Shown here one piece after another: positions 54,598 through 64,000 of a stretch of DNA of 64,000 nucleotides. The notes under the pieces are model-generated. The model had not been told where the DNA came from and did no database searches. It was given only the letters and a program-made list of their open reading frames with translations. The position numbers were made by a program, and so were the translations under genes. How positions within the stretch are numbered: the first letter of the stretch is position 1; every line of letters starts with the position of its first letter. The DNA is from Porphyrobacter sp. HT-58-2. Its GTDB lineage: Bacteria; Pseudomonadota; Alphaproteobacteria; Sphingomonadales; Sphingomonadaceae. The DNA lies in contig NZ_CP022600.1 in assembly GCF_002952215.1 (NCBI RefSeq), forward strand, positions 868,001-932,000, read 5' to 3'.

Positions 54598-55164
54598 TCA
54601 GATCTTGCCGACGAGGTCGAGCGAAGGAGCCAGCGTGTCGCTGCCTTCTTCCCACGCCGCCGGGCAGACCTGACCGGGGTTGGCGCGCACGTACTGCGCG
54701 GCCTTGATCTTGCGGGTCAGTTCGTTGGCATTGCGGCCTACGCCTTCGCAAGTGATTTCCATGATCTGGATCACGCCGTCCGGATCGACCACGAAGGTCG
54801 CACGGTCGGCAAGGCCCACGCCTTCACGCAGCACGCCGAAGTTGTTCGACAGCACGTGGTTCTGGTCGCCCAGGAACGGGAAGGTCAGCTTGCCGATCTT
54901 GTCCGAGGTGTCGCTCCACGCCTTGTGGCTGAAATGCGTGTCGGTCGAGACGGCATAGACTTCGACGCCCATCGCCTGGAGCGTGGCGTACTTTTCGCCC
55001 ATGTCTTCCAGCTCGGTCGGGCACACGAAAGTGAAGTCGGCCGGGTAGAAGAAGAACACCGACCACTTGCCAGCGAGATCCGCGTCGGTGACGGTGAAGA
55101 AGTCCTTGCCCTTCTGGAAGGCGGTGGCGGTGAACGGCTGGATGGTCGAACCGATGATACCCAT
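54598..55164 (-). CDS. ahpC: Alkyl hydroperoxide reductase subunit C (peroxiredoxin)
   Basis: 188 residues, typical 2-Cys Prx: [19 protein letters not shown] (peroxidatic Cys in VCPTE), the resolving Cys in [13 protein letters not shown], and [15 protein letters not shown]. Reduces H2O2 and alkyl peroxides, recharged by AhpF. ATG 55164 with AAGGA upstream. A perfect-armed palindrome lies about 75 bp upstream. Confidence 0.98.
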   Translation of the reverse strand: MGIIGSTIQPFTATAFQKGKDFFTVTDADLAGKWSVFFFYPADFTFVCPTELEDMGEKYATLQAMGVEVYAVSTDTHFSHKAWSDTSDKIGKLTFPFLGDQNHVLSNNFGVLREGVGLADRATFVVDPDGVIQIMEITCEGVGRNANELTRKIKAAQYVRANPGQVCPAAWEEGSDTLAPSLDLVGKI

Positions 55165-55583
55165 GGGAGTTTGTCCTTTGGTTGGGTGGTTGAGAGAGGG
55201 TTGATCTGACGATGCCCAAATAGGGATTATTGCGATGCACAAAAGTTGATTTGTGCGATTGCGAAAATCGCTTTTTTCAATCAGCGGCGTGGGAACCGAT
55301 CGGATTTGGCGGTCAGGCTCATGCGGCGCCCGTGCAAGCTCCGAGGACACGGGCACAGCGGTTGGTCTGCTTTTCGGGGTTGCCGCCGGATTTCGCTATG
55401 GCCGAAACTGGGTGGATTGGCGAATGGCGGGTTTTATTCAATGCTGCCCGGTGATCAGCTTTCGCGTAATGACATCCCCGGCGCGGGCAGTGAGACCGAA
55501 ATTGCAATCGGCACCGCGCGGCTTTCGAGCCGCCACCCCGAACTGACACAAGCGCCCTCAGCAAGCACGCATGTACGCCGACG
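55165..55583. other. 419-bp intergenic region upstream of ahpC
   Basis: Apart from the ahpC promoter and its palindrome, no convincing gene: overlapping frames on both strands to 55627 have Arg/Pro-rich, unconserved-looking sequence. May be remnant DNA; I recognise nothing else in it. Confidence 0.6.
55237..55256 (-). promoter_or_regulatory. Palindrome in the ahpC promoter region
   Basis: GCACAAAAGTTGATTTGTGC: 7-bp perfect arms around a 6-bp centre, a T-N11-A-compatible LysR-type layout. OxyR is the expected regulator of ahpC and katG in many proteobacteria, but the sequence does not fit the E. coli OxyR tetramer motif. Confidence 0.5.
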
Positions 55584-56522
55584 CTAACAGCTGAGGCGGA
55601 TTTCCTGCGCGCTCTTGATGTATTCAATCATGCTGCACTGCTCTAGAGCGGTGCGACCAATTTCGAACGAGAATATCGGATTTGGGCCCTTGTTGTCCGG
55701 AGCGGTCACGACGATTTCCGATGGGTCGTCATCGGCTGAAGCCGGTTCGGGAAGCCTGTCGCCTGCGCCCAACCCATCAAGCCGATCGCGAACGCGCACG
55801 GCAATGGCATCGAAACTGAACGGCCCGATAACCAGCGGGCGACCAAGACGAACAAGCCTCACCGGCCGTTGGACTCCGAAAAAGATGGGCTCTTCCCAGA
55901 CTTCGTCAGTAGCCACACCATCATAAGCCTTGGCAATCGCTGCACCGGCGGCGGCAGAGGCAATGGGATAGGAGCCTGTATTTTCGACCGCAAAGAGAAG
56001 TCCCATCGACCCACCATCATGGGTAAATCGGGTGAAGCTCTGCGTATCGATCCTGCCAAACAAAGGAAAACTATACGGTGTGGCCAATGCCCCGCCGAGC
56101 CGTATCGCGACACGATCATGGGGAAGGGCCCAAGGACCGACGCTGCCATGACCCTCTATACCAGACACGCCCTCAAACCAAGAAACGCGCGCCTTGTGCG
56201 GCATGCCTTCAACGGTAAACTTGATCGACCGGTTGCGTCCGGTCAGCACTTTGGTTTTACCGATCTTGATATTCGACTTTCCCATCGGGAAGGCTGGCTT
56301 GATCTCCAAACGGGCAGCCGTTTCCGGGAGCAGGTTAAAGAAGTCAATCGCTCCCGTATGGAGCGCGATTTCCAGCAGCTCGCCCTTAACCTCGACCTCT
56401 ATAGGTTCATCGAGGTCGAGGCTAAGGGCGTCATCTTGCGCAGCAACGGCTTGCGCCGTCACTGCCATAAACGAAGCGATGGCCCAACAGGCCTTCGTGC
56501 AATTCGCTCTTGCCCACACCAT
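55584..56522 (-). CDS. Secreted hypothetical protein (paralogue of 39151-40137)
   Basis: 312 residues. Signal peptide ending AVAAQ, then EPIEVEVKGELLEIALHTGAIDFFNLLPETAARL (retropepsin-like start), GHGSVGPWALPHDRVAIRLGG and IGRTALEQCSMIEYIKSAQEIRLSC, all matching the same places in the 39-kb protein. Looks less GC-rich than its neighbours. ATG 56522 with GGAG upstream (a TTG five codons earlier is possible). Lies next to the 205-bp repeat copy 2 and just before aroC. Function unknown. Confidence 0.65.
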   Translation of the reverse strand: MVWARANCTKACWAIASFMAVTAQAVAAQDDALSLDLDEPIEVEVKGELLEIALHTGAIDFFNLLPETAARLEIKPAFPMGKSNIKIGKTKVLTGRNRSIKFTVEGMPHKARVSWFEGVSGIEGHGSVGPWALPHDRVAIRLGGALATPYSFPLFGRIDTQSFTRFTHDGGSMGLLFAVENTGSYPIASAAAGAAIAKAYDGVATDEVWEEPIFFGVQRPVRLVRLGRPLVIGPFSFDAIAVRVRDRLDGLGAGDRLPEPASADDDPSEIVVTAPDNKGPNPIFSFEIGRTALEQCSMIEYIKSAQEIRLSC

Positions 56523-57055
56523 TGCGACAAGCTCCAAATGAAGCTTTGTTTCGTTTCACGTTTTTAGCTTAGACGCAATACGAGACCGGTCTCCTTAGTC
56601 GGATCAAAAACACAGCGACCAGAATGGGGTCGGAACCTGAAGGGCAGCTTTTTGCGCAGCTCCCTCGAAAGCGGACCTTCACCCCTCGCCGTTTCCTACG
56701 TCGCACACCGCTGATATCGTGGCAGCCGGCTCTTTCCTATCGTTGTGTCCGGCCTGCGAGGCCGTTTGCTCTCCAAGGCGTGAGAAAAGGCCCGCGTCCC
56801 CTGTCCGTCAACTTGCGCAGAGTGGTTATAAGAACCTGTAATTAATATGAAAAGTGCATAGGTCACAAGTTGACACGGTGTCAACTTTGTCAAGCGCTTT
56901 GCCGAATAGGGGGCTTTCGCTGACCCAATCTGCCCGCGTTCTTGTTGCGCTACCGCTTACGCTACTTGAGCGCGTCCTTGCTGCGCTACGCTTACGCTAC
57001 TTGAGCGTGTTTTTGCCGCGCTACGCTTGCGCTACTTGAGCGCGTTCTTGCCGCG
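56523..57055. other. 533-bp repeat-rich region between paralogue and aroC
   Basis: No gene. Contains 205-bp repeat copy 2 (56691-56894) and most of a four-unit 35-bp tandem array (56936-57074). Nothing else recognised in 56523-56690. Confidence 0.6.
56691..56894 (+). repeat. 205-bp intergenic repeat, copy 2 (palindrome-ended)
   Basis: Direct-orientation relative of 19587-19792. Its palindrome is AAGTTGACA-CGG-TGTCAACTT (56867-56887), with TTGTCAAGCG following. One symmetric pair differs from copy 1 and is compensated (C-G to G-C). The upstream half-site also differs in step (CCGTCAAGT versus CCGTCAACT). Confidence 0.7.
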
Positions 57056-57074
57056 CTACGCTTGCGCTACTTGA
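56936..57074. repeat. Four 35-bp tandem repeats running into the aroC 3' end
   Basis: Units begin GCG(C/T)GT and end CTACTTGA: 56936-56969, 56970-57004, 57005-57039 and 57040-57074. The inner GCTACGCTT-CGCTACTTGAGCGC core is near-identical. The last unit supplies the aroC stop and final codons. An inverted relative is at 58274-58300. Confidence 0.9.
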
Positions 57075-58132
57075 GCGCGGTGCAGCAGCTTGTGGTCCGC
57101 CAGCACCAGCGCCATCATTGCCTCGACCACCGGCGTGCCGCGAATGCCGACGCAGGGATCGTGGCGGCCCTTGGTGACCACCTCGACCGCCTCTCCGGCC
57201 GCGTTGATCGATTCCACCGGGGTGAGGATCGAAGACGTCGGCTTGAACGCCACCCGGCACACCACCGGCTGCCCGTTCGAAATGCCGCCCGCCGTGCCGC
57301 CCGCGTGGTTGGCGAGGTAAACCGGCTTGCCATCCGGTCCCGGTCGCATCCGGTCGGCGTTTTCTTCGCCGCTAAGGCGTGCGGCTTCGAAACCGTCGCC
57401 GATCTCGACGCCCTTGACCGCGTTGATGCTCATCATCGCGGCGGCGAGGTCACTGTCGAGCTTGGCATAGATCGGCGCGCCCCAGCCTGCGGGGACGCCC
57501 TCGGCGACGCATTCGACGATCGCGCCGAGCGAGGAACCGGCCTTGCGTGCCGCATCGACCTTTTCTTCCCAGCGCTTGGCCGCAGCGGCGTCAGGGCAGA
57601 AGAAGGGGTTCTTGGCGATCTCAGCATAGTCGATGTTGGCCGGGTCGATCCGGTCACCGCCCAGCTCGCAGACATAGGCGGTGATGGTGACTTCGGGGAT
57701 CACCAGCCGCGCCACCGCGCCCGCCGCCACCCGCGCCGCCGTCTCGCGTGCCGACGACCTGCCGCCGCCGCGATAGTCGCGGATGCCGTATTTGGCGTCA
57801 TAGGCGTAATCGGCATGGCCCGGGCGGTATTGCTGGGCGATCTGCGAGTAGTCCTTCGAGCGCTGATCGGTGTTCTCGATCATCAGGCTGATCGGCGTGC
57901 CGGTGGTCTTGCCCTCGAACACGCCCGAGAGGATGCGCACCAGATCATCCTCGCGGCGCTGGGTGGTGAAGCGGCTCGTCCCCGGCTTGCGGGCATCGAG
58001 GAAGGGCTGGATGAAGTCCTCGGAGATCGTCAGCCCCGGCGGGCACCCGTCAACGACCGCGCCCAATGCAGGCCCGTGGCTCTCTCCCCAGGTTGTAAAG
58101 CGCAGCACGCGCCCGAAGGTGTTCCAGCTCAT
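57056..58132 (-). CDS. aroC: Chorismate synthase
   Basis: 358 residues: [73 protein letters not shown] (FMN/EPSP-binding) and [26 protein letters not shown]. Makes chorismate from EPSP. Start at MSWNTF (58132). The normal C-terminus is followed by a short tail, HRAQVAQA, encoded by the tandem-repeat unit, so the natural stop has probably been replaced by repeat sequence. Confidence 0.97.
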   Translation of the reverse strand: MSWNTFGRVLRFTTWGESHGPALGAVVDGCPPGLTISEDFIQPFLDARKPGTSRFTTQRREDDLVRILSGVFEGKTTGTPISLMIENTDQRSKDYSQIAQQYRPGHADYAYDAKYGIRDYRGGGRSSARETAARVAAGAVARLVIPEVTITAYVCELGGDRIDPANIDYAEIAKNPFFCPDAAAAKRWEEKVDAARKAGSSLGAIVECVAEGVPAGWGAPIYAKLDSDLAAAMMSINAVKGVEIGDGFEAARLSGEENADRMRPGPDGKPVYLANHAGGTAGGISNGQPVVCRVAFKPTSSILTPVESINAAGEAVEVVTKGRHDPCVGIRGTPVVEAMMALVLADHKLLHRAQVAQA

Positions 58133-58154
58133 GCTGGCTCCATTACTCAAAGTG

Positions 58155-58220
58155 CCGTTCGTGTCGAGCGCAGTCGAGACACCTTGACTGATGCATCTCG
58201 ACTTCGCTCGATGCGAACGG
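58155..58220. repeat. REP-like palindrome, second copy
   Basis: CCGTTCGTGTCGAGCG...CGAACGG arms with TCGAGACA inside; same family as 24365-24430, between aroC and ruvA. Confidence 0.75.
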
Positions 58221-58273
58221 GGATTTGTGCGGGAGAACACTAGCCAAGCGAGCGTGATTAGGTCAGGAACTTT

Positions 58274-58300
58274 GCGCTCAAGTAGCGAAGCGGTAGCGCG
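58274..58300 (-). repeat. Inverted relative of the 35-bp tandem repeat
   Basis: GCGCTCAAGTAGCGAAGCGG followed by TAGCGC is the reverse complement of the 35-bp unit core, so relatives of the repeat flank aroC in opposite orientation. Ten bp before the ruvA start. Confidence 0.75.
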
Positions 58301-58310
58301 ACAAAGACTC

Positions 58311-58919
58311 ATGATCGCAAAACTCTCAGGCAGACTGGACGCGACCGGCGAGGACTGGGCCATCGTCGATGTCGGCGGGGTGGGCTACCTCGTCCACTGC
58401 TCCAGCCGCACCCTCGCCGCCTTGGGCGAGTTGGGGGAGGCCTGCACCGTCCACACCGAATTGCAGGTGAGCGAGAACGACATGCGCCTGCTGGGGTTCG
58501 CCGAGCAGGCCGAGCGCGACTGGTTCCGCGTGCTGACCGGCGTGCAGGGCGTGGGGAGCAAGGTAGGCCTCGCGATCCTCTCCGCCCTCTCGACCGGCGA
58601 ACTTCGCGACGCCTGCGGGCGCGGCGACGCGGCGATGGTGGCGCGCGCGCAGGGCGTGGGGCCGAAGCTGGCGGGCCGGATCGTCAACGAGCTGAAGGAC
58701 AAGGCGGGCGCGATGCCGGGCGGCTCGGGCGGGTTTGCGCCGAGCGCGGCGGCGGCTCCTGCCGGCAGCAAGGGCGCGGACGCGGCGAGTGCCTTGGAGA
58801 ACCTCGGGTTCAAGCCTGCGGTGGCCGCACAGGCCGTGGCGCGGGCGCTAGAGGAACTGGGCGAGGGCGCGAGCGAGGGTGATCTCATCCGGGTCGCGCT
58901 GAAGAAGGCGGCGGGTTAG
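58311..58919 (+). CDS. ruvA: Holliday junction branch migration protein RuvA
   Basis: 202 residues: [35 protein letters not shown] (OB fold), [17 protein letters not shown] and [19 protein letters not shown] (two HhH motifs), and the flexible linker with domain III ending [14 protein letters not shown]. Start ATG 58311. Followed by a DsrE-like gene then ruvB; ruvC is not in the window. Confidence 0.96.
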   Translation: MIAKLSGRLDATGEDWAIVDVGGVGYLVHCSSRTLAALGELGEACTVHTELQVSENDMRLLGFAEQAERDWFRVLTGVQGVGSKVGLAILSALSTGELRDACGRGDAAMVARAQGVGPKLAGRIVNELKDKAGAMPGGSGGFAPSAAAAPAGSKGADAASALENLGFKPAVAAQAVARALEELGEGASEGDLIRVALKKAAG

Positions 58920-58945
58920 AACACAGTCAGGACAGGAGAGAACCC

Positions 58946-59491
58946 ATGCGTATCGCCATCACCGCCGCTCTGGCGCTTGCCGCCACCCCGCTCGCCGCGC
59001 AGGACATGAGCGCGTTCAAGCCCGGCCCGGTGCTGGCCGAATTCGGTTCCCATGCCCCGGTGCCGGGGGTGGAGCAGCTACCCTCCGATACCGAATTCGC
59101 CATCGCCTTCGACGTTTCCACCCCTGCCGCCGAAGGCGGCGTGAATCGCGGCTTCGACAGCGCCGCGCGCTTCCTCAATATGCACGTTGCCCACGGGGTG
59201 CCGCAGGAGAATATCCGGCTGGTGGTGGTGGTCCACGGCAAGGCCGCACTCGAACTGCTGACCGATGAAGCCCACGCCGCCAATGGAGCTGCGCGCGGGG
59301 GTGATAACCCATCCGGCAAGCTGGTGGCGGCGCTGCTGGAGGAAGACGTGCGCTTCATCCTGTGCGGCCAGAGCGCGGCGGCGTACGGCATCAAGCCCGA
59401 GGATCTGATCCCCGGCGTGGAAATGGCGCTGTCGGCGATGACCGCGCACGCGCTGCTGCAACAGAGCGGCTTTACGGTGAACCCGTTTTGA
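58946..59491 (+). CDS. Secreted DsrE-family protein between ruvA and ruvB
   Basis: 181 residues: signal peptide ([15 protein letters not shown]), then a DsrE/F-like fold: [48 protein letters not shown], and a single Cys in [14 protein letters not shown]. The Cys position is that of the DsrE active Cys. Role unknown in this periplasmic setting. ATG with AGGAGAG upstream; its stop overlaps the ruvB start. Confidence 0.85.
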   Translation: MRIAITAALALAATPLAAQDMSAFKPGPVLAEFGSHAPVPGVEQLPSDTEFAIAFDVSTPAAEGGVNRGFDSAARFLNMHVAHGVPQENIRLVVVVHGKAALELLTDEAHAANGAARGGDNPSGKLVAALLEEDVRFILCGQSAAAYGIKPEDLIPGVEMALSAMTAHALLQQSGFTVNPF

Positions 59492-60534
59492 CAGGCCCCA
59501 CCCCCCTCCACGCGCCAATCCATTCAGGCACCCGCCAACCGGGCGATCCCGACGCGGCCCTGCGCCCGCGCAGGCTCGCCGAGTTCGTCGGGCAGGAAGC
59601 CGCAAAGGGCAACCTTGCCGTCTTCATCGCGGCCGCGCGCGCGCGGGGGGAGGCGATGGACCATACCTTGTTCTTCGGGCCTCCCGGCCTCGGCAAGACC
59701 ACGCTGGCGCAGATCATCGCGGGCGAGTTGGGCGTCGGCTTCCGTGCCACCAGCGGCCCGGTGATTGCCAAGGCGGGCGATCTGGCCGCGTTGCTCACCA
59801 ATCTCGAACCGCATGACGTGCTGTTCATCGACGAGATCCACCGCCTCTCGCCTGTCGTGGAAGAAGTGCTCTATCCCGCGATGGAGGACCGCGCGCTCGA
59901 TCTCATCATCGGCGAGGGGCCGAGCGCGCGTTCGGTGCGGATCGACCTGCCGCCCTTCACCCTGATCGGCGCGACCACCCGGCAGGGCCTGCTGACCACG
60001 CCCTTGCGCGACCGCTTCGGCATTCCGGTGCGCCTCAATTTCTACACCCATGAGGAGCTGGAGCGCGTCGTGACCCGCGCCGCGGGCCTCATGGGTCTCG
60101 CCATCGCGCCCGACGGCGCGCACGAAATCGCCCGCCGCTCGCGCGGGACGCCCCGTGTCGCCGGACGGCTGCTCCGCCGTGTGCGCGATTTTGCGGATGT
60201 CGCAGGCAGCGCCACCGTCACCCGCGCGGTGGCGGACGAGGCGCTGACCCGGCTGGAGATCGACCGGCTGGGCCTTGATCTGATGGACCGCCGCTATCTC
60301 ACCATGATCGCCACCACCTACAAGGGCGGCCCCGTCGGGATCGAGACGCTCGCCGCAGGCCTCGCCGAGCCGCGCGACACGGTCGAGGAGGTGGTCGAGC
60401 CCTACCTGATCCAGCTCGGCCTTGTCGCCCGCACCGCACGGGGGCGGGTGCTGAACGATGCAGGCTGGATGCACCTTGAAATGACGCCGCCCAGAGAATC
60501 ACCCCCGCCTCAGGCTGGGTTGTTCGAAGACTGA
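59488..60534 (+). CDS. ruvB: Holliday junction helicase RuvB
   Basis: 348 residues: [14 protein letters not shown] (Walker A), [11 protein letters not shown] (Walker B), [19 protein letters not shown] (sensor 1), [19 protein letters not shown], and [23 protein letters not shown]. Hexameric motor that migrates junctions with RuvA. Starts at TTG 59488 overlapping the DsrE stop; no in-frame ATG lies upstream near enough, and the normal N-terminal ...[11 protein letters not shown] follows. Confidence 0.96.
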   Translation: MTGPTPLHAPIHSGTRQPGDPDAALRPRRLAEFVGQEAAKGNLAVFIAAARARGEAMDHTLFFGPPGLGKTTLAQIIAGELGVGFRATSGPVIAKAGDLAALLTNLEPHDVLFIDEIHRLSPVVEEVLYPAMEDRALDLIIGEGPSARSVRIDLPPFTLIGATTRQGLLTTPLRDRFGIPVRLNFYTHEELERVVTRAAGLMGLAIAPDGAHEIARRSRGTPRVAGRLLRRVRDFADVAGSATVTRAVADEALTRLEIDRLGLDLMDRRYLTMIATTYKGGPVGIETLAAGLAEPRDTVEEVVEPYLIQLGLVARTARGRVLNDAGWMHLEMTPPRESPPPQAGLFED

Positions 60535-60772
60535 GACGGGTCCTTGCGGGCTGGTGCGGGTTAACCTTTTGCCTAACCTCGCTGTGGTTTTCGGTGCCAG
60601 TTCGGGACAGCCAAGCGGAAATCCCGCGATTTCATGGCGATTCCGGCGGGCTGATGACCGCTTGGATAGTTAACCCAATTGCCCCTTGGCGCCTTCTGAC
60701 ATCAAAAGAAGGCTGGATTTGGAGGAGTTGCGGCTGTCCCGCCGCTCCTGCCACACAAGCAGGGTAACGACC

Positions 60773-62356
60773 ATGTCGCTCAAACTGGCCATCGCGAAGC
60801 TTTCCGCCGCTGCTGCGGGTGTCGCATTGTTGCAAGGCGGCGCTGTGCGCATGGCCGAGCCGATGAACACTGCTGCGCCGGATTACTCGACCAACATCGA
60901 CAAGAAGCTGGTGCAGGTCGATCCGGTGACAGGCGCCCGCTATATCAAGCAGGATCGCGATCGCGTGATCCCCATGCCGGAGGAGCGTCGTCGCCGCATC
61001 GTCGAGCGGACGATCGAATGCCAGCCGGTCGGTCCGGGCGCAGCCGGTGCTGCCAGCATGCCGGCAGGTGCGGTGCAGGCCTATTTCGATCCGGCTGAAT
61101 GCCCGCCCATCGCGCAGGTTGCCTATATGCCCGCACCGCTGCCTCCGCTTCCGCCGATTTCAGGCGGTGGTGGCCCTGGCGGCGGCTGGGGTGGTGGCTG
61201 GGGCGGCGGTTTCGGCGGCGGCCTCGGTTTTGGCGGTGGCGGCTTCTTTGGCGGCTTCTTCGGCGGCGGCGGTTCGTCCTCCGGCGATGTTTCGGTGGTG
61301 AGCACCACAACCACTGGTGGCGGCGATCCGGGCACGACAAGCAGCAGCAGCACCAGCGGTGGCAGCAGCGGCATCGTTATCGACATCGATATCGACAATT
61401 CGACGTCCACCACTTCGTCGTCGGGCCAGATCAGCTCGTCGACGGGTCAGGTTTCGACGTCGACCTCGACCGGTCAGGTGTCGAGCAGCACCGGCGCAGT
61501 GTCGAGCACCAGCTCCTCGGGCAATGTCTCGTCCTCGACCGGGGCGGTGTCGTCCTCGGGTAATGTTTCGTCGTCGACCGGGGCCGTGTCCTCGTCCGGC
61601 AACGTGTCGTCTTCGACCGGGGCGGTGTCGAGTTCGACGGGCGGTGTTTCCAGCTCGTCGGGTAATGTATCGAGTTCCTCGGGCAATGTTTCGAGCTCTT
61701 CAGGGAATGTTTCGAGCTCTTCAGGGAATGTCTCGAGTTCATCGGGCAACGTGTCGAGCTCGTCGGGCAATGTCTCGAGTTCCTCGGGCAATGTCAGTTC
61801 GTCGACCGGGGCAGTCTCAAGCTCGGGCTCATCATCGTCCTCCTCGTCGTCATCTTCGAGCTCGTCGTCGTCCAGTTCGTCGTCTTCATCGGGCGGCAGC
61901 AGCGGCAAGCCCGGCACCACTTCGGGTGGTTCGGGTTCCTCATCGTCGAGCTCGTCGTCGTCCAGTTCATCGTCCTCGTCGGGTGGTAGCTCGGGTGGTT
62001 CTTCCGGTTCATCGTCCTCGTCAAGCAGCAGCAGTTCGTCCTCCTCGTCCTCGGGCGGGGCGACCAGTGGAGGCAGCACCTCAGGCGACATGACAAGCAG
62101 CACCAGCAGCTCGTCGTCTTCGTCGTCTTCGTCCTCCTCGTCGAGCAGCAGCGGCTCGTCTACTTCAGGAAGCAGCGGTTCTTCGGGATCGAGCTCGTCC
62201 AGCAGCAGCTCATCGTCTTCTTCGGGCTCGTCGTCTTCTTCGAGCAGCAGCAGTTCCTCGTCCTCGGGCGGTCACGAAGTGCCTGCGCCGCCGATGACGG
62301 TTCTGTTCGGCCTCGCCGCCGCTGCGATCCTCGGACGCCGCAAGATCTTCGGCTGA
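60773..62356 (+). CDS. Serine-rich repeat surface protein with PEP-CTERM-like tail
   Basis: 527 residues. N-terminal hydrophobic signal-like segment (LAIAKLSAAAAGVALLQGG), a ~100-residue unique region with PMPEERRRRIVERTIECQPVG, a Gly-rich patch (GGGWGGGWGGGFGGGLGFGG), then about 330 residues mainly Ser with seven 7-residue SSSSGNV units and longer poly-Ser runs. The end VPAPPMTVLFGLAAAAILGRRKIFG has VPAP, one TM and a basic tail, like a PEP-CTERM/exosortase signal though without strict PEP. Probably exported and surface-attached. Start assigned to ATG 60773 before the hydrophobic segment. Confidence 0.75.
   Translation: MSLKLAIAKLSAAAAGVALLQGGAVRMAEPMNTAAPDYSTNIDKKLVQVDPVTGARYIKQDRDRVIPMPEERRRRIVERTIECQPVGPGAAGAASMPAGAVQAYFDPAECPPIAQVAYMPAPLPPLPPISGGGGPGGGWGGGWGGGFGGGLGFGGGGFFGGFFGGGGSSSGDVSVVSTTTTGGGDPGTTSSSSTSGGSSGIVIDIDIDNSTSTTSSSGQISSSTGQVSTSTSTGQVSSSTGAVSSTSSSGNVSSSTGAVSSSGNVSSSTGAVSSSGNVSSSTGAVSSSTGGVSSSSGNVSSSSGNVSSSSGNVSSSSGNVSSSSGNVSSSSGNVSSSSGNVSSSTGAVSSSGSSSSSSSSSSSSSSSSSSSSSGGSSGKPGTTSGGSGSSSSSSSSSSSSSSSGGSSGGSSGSSSSSSSSSSSSSSSGGATSGGSTSGDMTSSTSSSSSSSSSSSSSSSSGSSTSGSSGSSGSSSSSSSSSSSSGSSSSSSSSSSSSSGGHEVPAPPMTVLFGLAAAAILGRRKIFG
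61649..61795 (+). repeat. Seven 21-nt repeats inside the Ser-rich gene
   Basis: Each unit encodes SSSSGNV with synonymous changes between units. Flanked on the left by longer TGAV/GNV alternations. A tract prone to length variation. Confidence 0.85.
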
Positions 62357-62372
62357 GACATAATCTTTCGCC

Positions 62373-62417
62373 AAAAGCAAAGGGGCGGCCCGTTCAGCGG
62401 ACCGCCCCTTTTGCTTT
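62373..62417. terminator. Bidirectional terminator between Ser-rich and rhodanese genes
   Basis: AAAGCAAAGGGGCGG / CCGCCCCTTTTGCTTT stem with a loop of about 13 bases, T-runs on both strands. Confidence 0.85.
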
Positions 62418-62434
62418 GCCTGTCGGGGCAGAGT

Positions 62435-62941
62435 TCAGGGTTGCTTGGTGACCGGCTGGCCAGCCTCTTGCCAGGCGAGCATCCCGCCATCGAGATGCTC
62501 GACCGGCTTGCCCGTCACCGCCGCCAGCTTTTCGCCCGCCATCCCCGATCTCTTGCCCGACCGGCAGTAGAGGACAACCTCGCGCCCATCTGACAGATCG
62601 AGTTGTGCAGGGTCGAAGCGGTCGAGCGGGATGTGCTCCGCGCCGGGGATCACGCCCTCGGCCACTTCCTCGTCGGTGCGCACGTCGATCAGGCGGACAT
62701 TGCCCGCCTTGATCCGGGCCGCGAGCTCTTCCGGCGAAATGCCAACCAGAGGTGAGGCTTCTGGCAGCGGCACAGCTGCATCATCCGCCGCATCCGCCGC
62801 ACCCGCCATCGCCAGTTCGAAGCCGAACGGTGCCGAGGCCGGTGCCTTGTTCCGCTCACCTGCCTTGCTCGCATCGCCTCCGCACGCCGCAACCAGCAGC
62901 GGGAGAGGCAGCAGGAGCAAGGACAGGCGCGTTGGTGTCAT
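62435..62941 (-). CDS. Rhodanese-domain lipoprotein
   Basis: 168 residues. Lipobox LVAAC after a hydrophobic leader, an acidic linker, and one rhodanese domain: ISPEELAARIKAGNVRLIDVRTDEEVAEGVIPGAEHIPLDRF with catalytic loop VLYCRSGKRSG (Cys in place). Membrane-anchored sulfur-transfer or sensor protein in the periplasm. ATG 62941 is chosen before the signal peptide. Starts 9 bp after the acnA stop, same strand. Confidence 0.9.
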   Translation of the reverse strand: MTPTRLSLLLLPLPLLVAACGGDASKAGERNKAPASAPFGFELAMAGAADAADDAAVPLPEASPLVGISPEELAARIKAGNVRLIDVRTDEEVAEGVIPGAEHIPLDRFDPAQLDLSDGREVVLYCRSGKRSGMAGEKLAAVTGKPVEHLDGGMLAWQEAGQPVTKQP

Positions 62942-62949
62942 GCAGGCCC

Positions 62950-64000
<1,051 letters not shown>

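Noticed and set aside
55246..55627. Overlapping short frames upstream of ahpC
   Set aside because: Arg/Pro-rich, no good ribosome site, unlike neighbours; treated as non-coding.
56936..57074. CRISPR-like appearance of the 35-bp repeats
   Set aside because: Units are contiguous with no spacers, and no cas genes are present.
60545..60575. CtrA-like site (TTAAC...CTAAC) before the Ser-rich gene
   Set aside because: Spacing and second half do not match TTAA-N7-TTAA; too weak to list.
61474..62103. Asp/Glu/Leu-rich frame on the minus strand
   Set aside because: Arises from the complement of TCG/TCC serine codons in the Ser-rich gene.

Overview
This window is high-GC alphaproteobacterial chromosome, most likely Sphingomonadales and probably the Erythrobacteraceae (Erythrobacter/Porphyrobacter-like). 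The assignment rests on the NDUFA12-DUF2155-aat and tRNA-Trp-secE-nusG blocks, sphingomonad-style secreted hypotheticals, a HWE-kinase bacteriophytochrome with heme oxygenase, and bacteriochlorophyll genes (bchE, bchJ). A PpsR/CrtJ-type box (TGT-N12-ACA) lies upstream of the heme oxygenase. The host is therefore probably an aerobic anoxygenic phototroph, or a recent descendant of one. Two 15/16 matches to the ParB-binding parS consensus (1497-1512 and 30098-30113) suggest the window is in the origin-proximal part of the chromosome. No complete mobile element, CRISPR array or rRNA gene was seen.

Layout, left half. 0-1.5 kb: GDP-mannose supply (manC 3' end, manA). 1.6-4.8 kb: bphO-bphP photosensing operon. 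4.9-7.2 kb: telA-xpaC-PHA-system genes. 7.4-10 kb: a DUF389 membrane protein and a secreted HExxH protein. 10-11.7 kb: an orphan fatty acyl-AMP ligase. 11.9-14.8 kb: recX, DUF192, NDUFA12, DUF2155 and aat. 14.9-21.1 kb: tRNA-Trp, secE and nusG, then rplK-rplA, which are split off by an inserted opposite-strand helicase gene. 21.3-24.3 kb: surface polysaccharide-type acyltransferase and deacetylase genes and a CinA-like protein. 24.4-36.9 kb: a catabolic block with a frameshifted Baeyer-Villiger monooxygenase, TonB receptor, acyl-CoA dehydrogenase, crotonase, two thiolases, a CMD-like protein, two VOC proteins and HPPD. Perfect palindromes that look like operators lie in two of its divergent intergenic regions. 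36.9-39.1 kb: bchE and a frameshifted bchJ.

Layout, right half. 39.1-50.3 kb is the accessory-looking part. It holds a secreted hypothetical, an SPFH/ribbon-helix-helix/small-membrane-protein operon behind a near-perfect 28-bp palindrome, a TIR-membrane-TolB-TPR protein, an acidic lipoprotein, a Sel1-like/Cys-repeat protein fused to a trypsin-like protease, a SLOG-like four-TM protein, and a DUF2306/LytTR pair. This is the best place to look for an undescribed signalling or conflict system. 50.3-55.2 kb: peroxide defence (katG, ahpF, ahpC). 55.6-60.5 kb: a paralogue of the 39-kb secreted hypothetical, repeat-rich DNA, aroC, ruvA, a DsrE-like gene and ruvB. 60.8-64 kb: a serine-rich surface protein with a PEP-CTERM-like tail, a rhodanese lipoprotein and the 3' end of acnA.

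Several families of intergenic repeats are visible. One is a two-hairpin element with compensatory stem changes, on either side of secE-nusG. Another is a ~205-bp element in direct orientation beside the helicase and beside the paralogue gene. There are four 35-bp tandem repeats running into the aroC 3' end, with an inverted relative on the other side of aroC, and three REP-like hairpins. Two genes (the BVMO at a G6 run, bchJ at a CG-repeat tract) carry single frameshifts that could be decay or sequence error.
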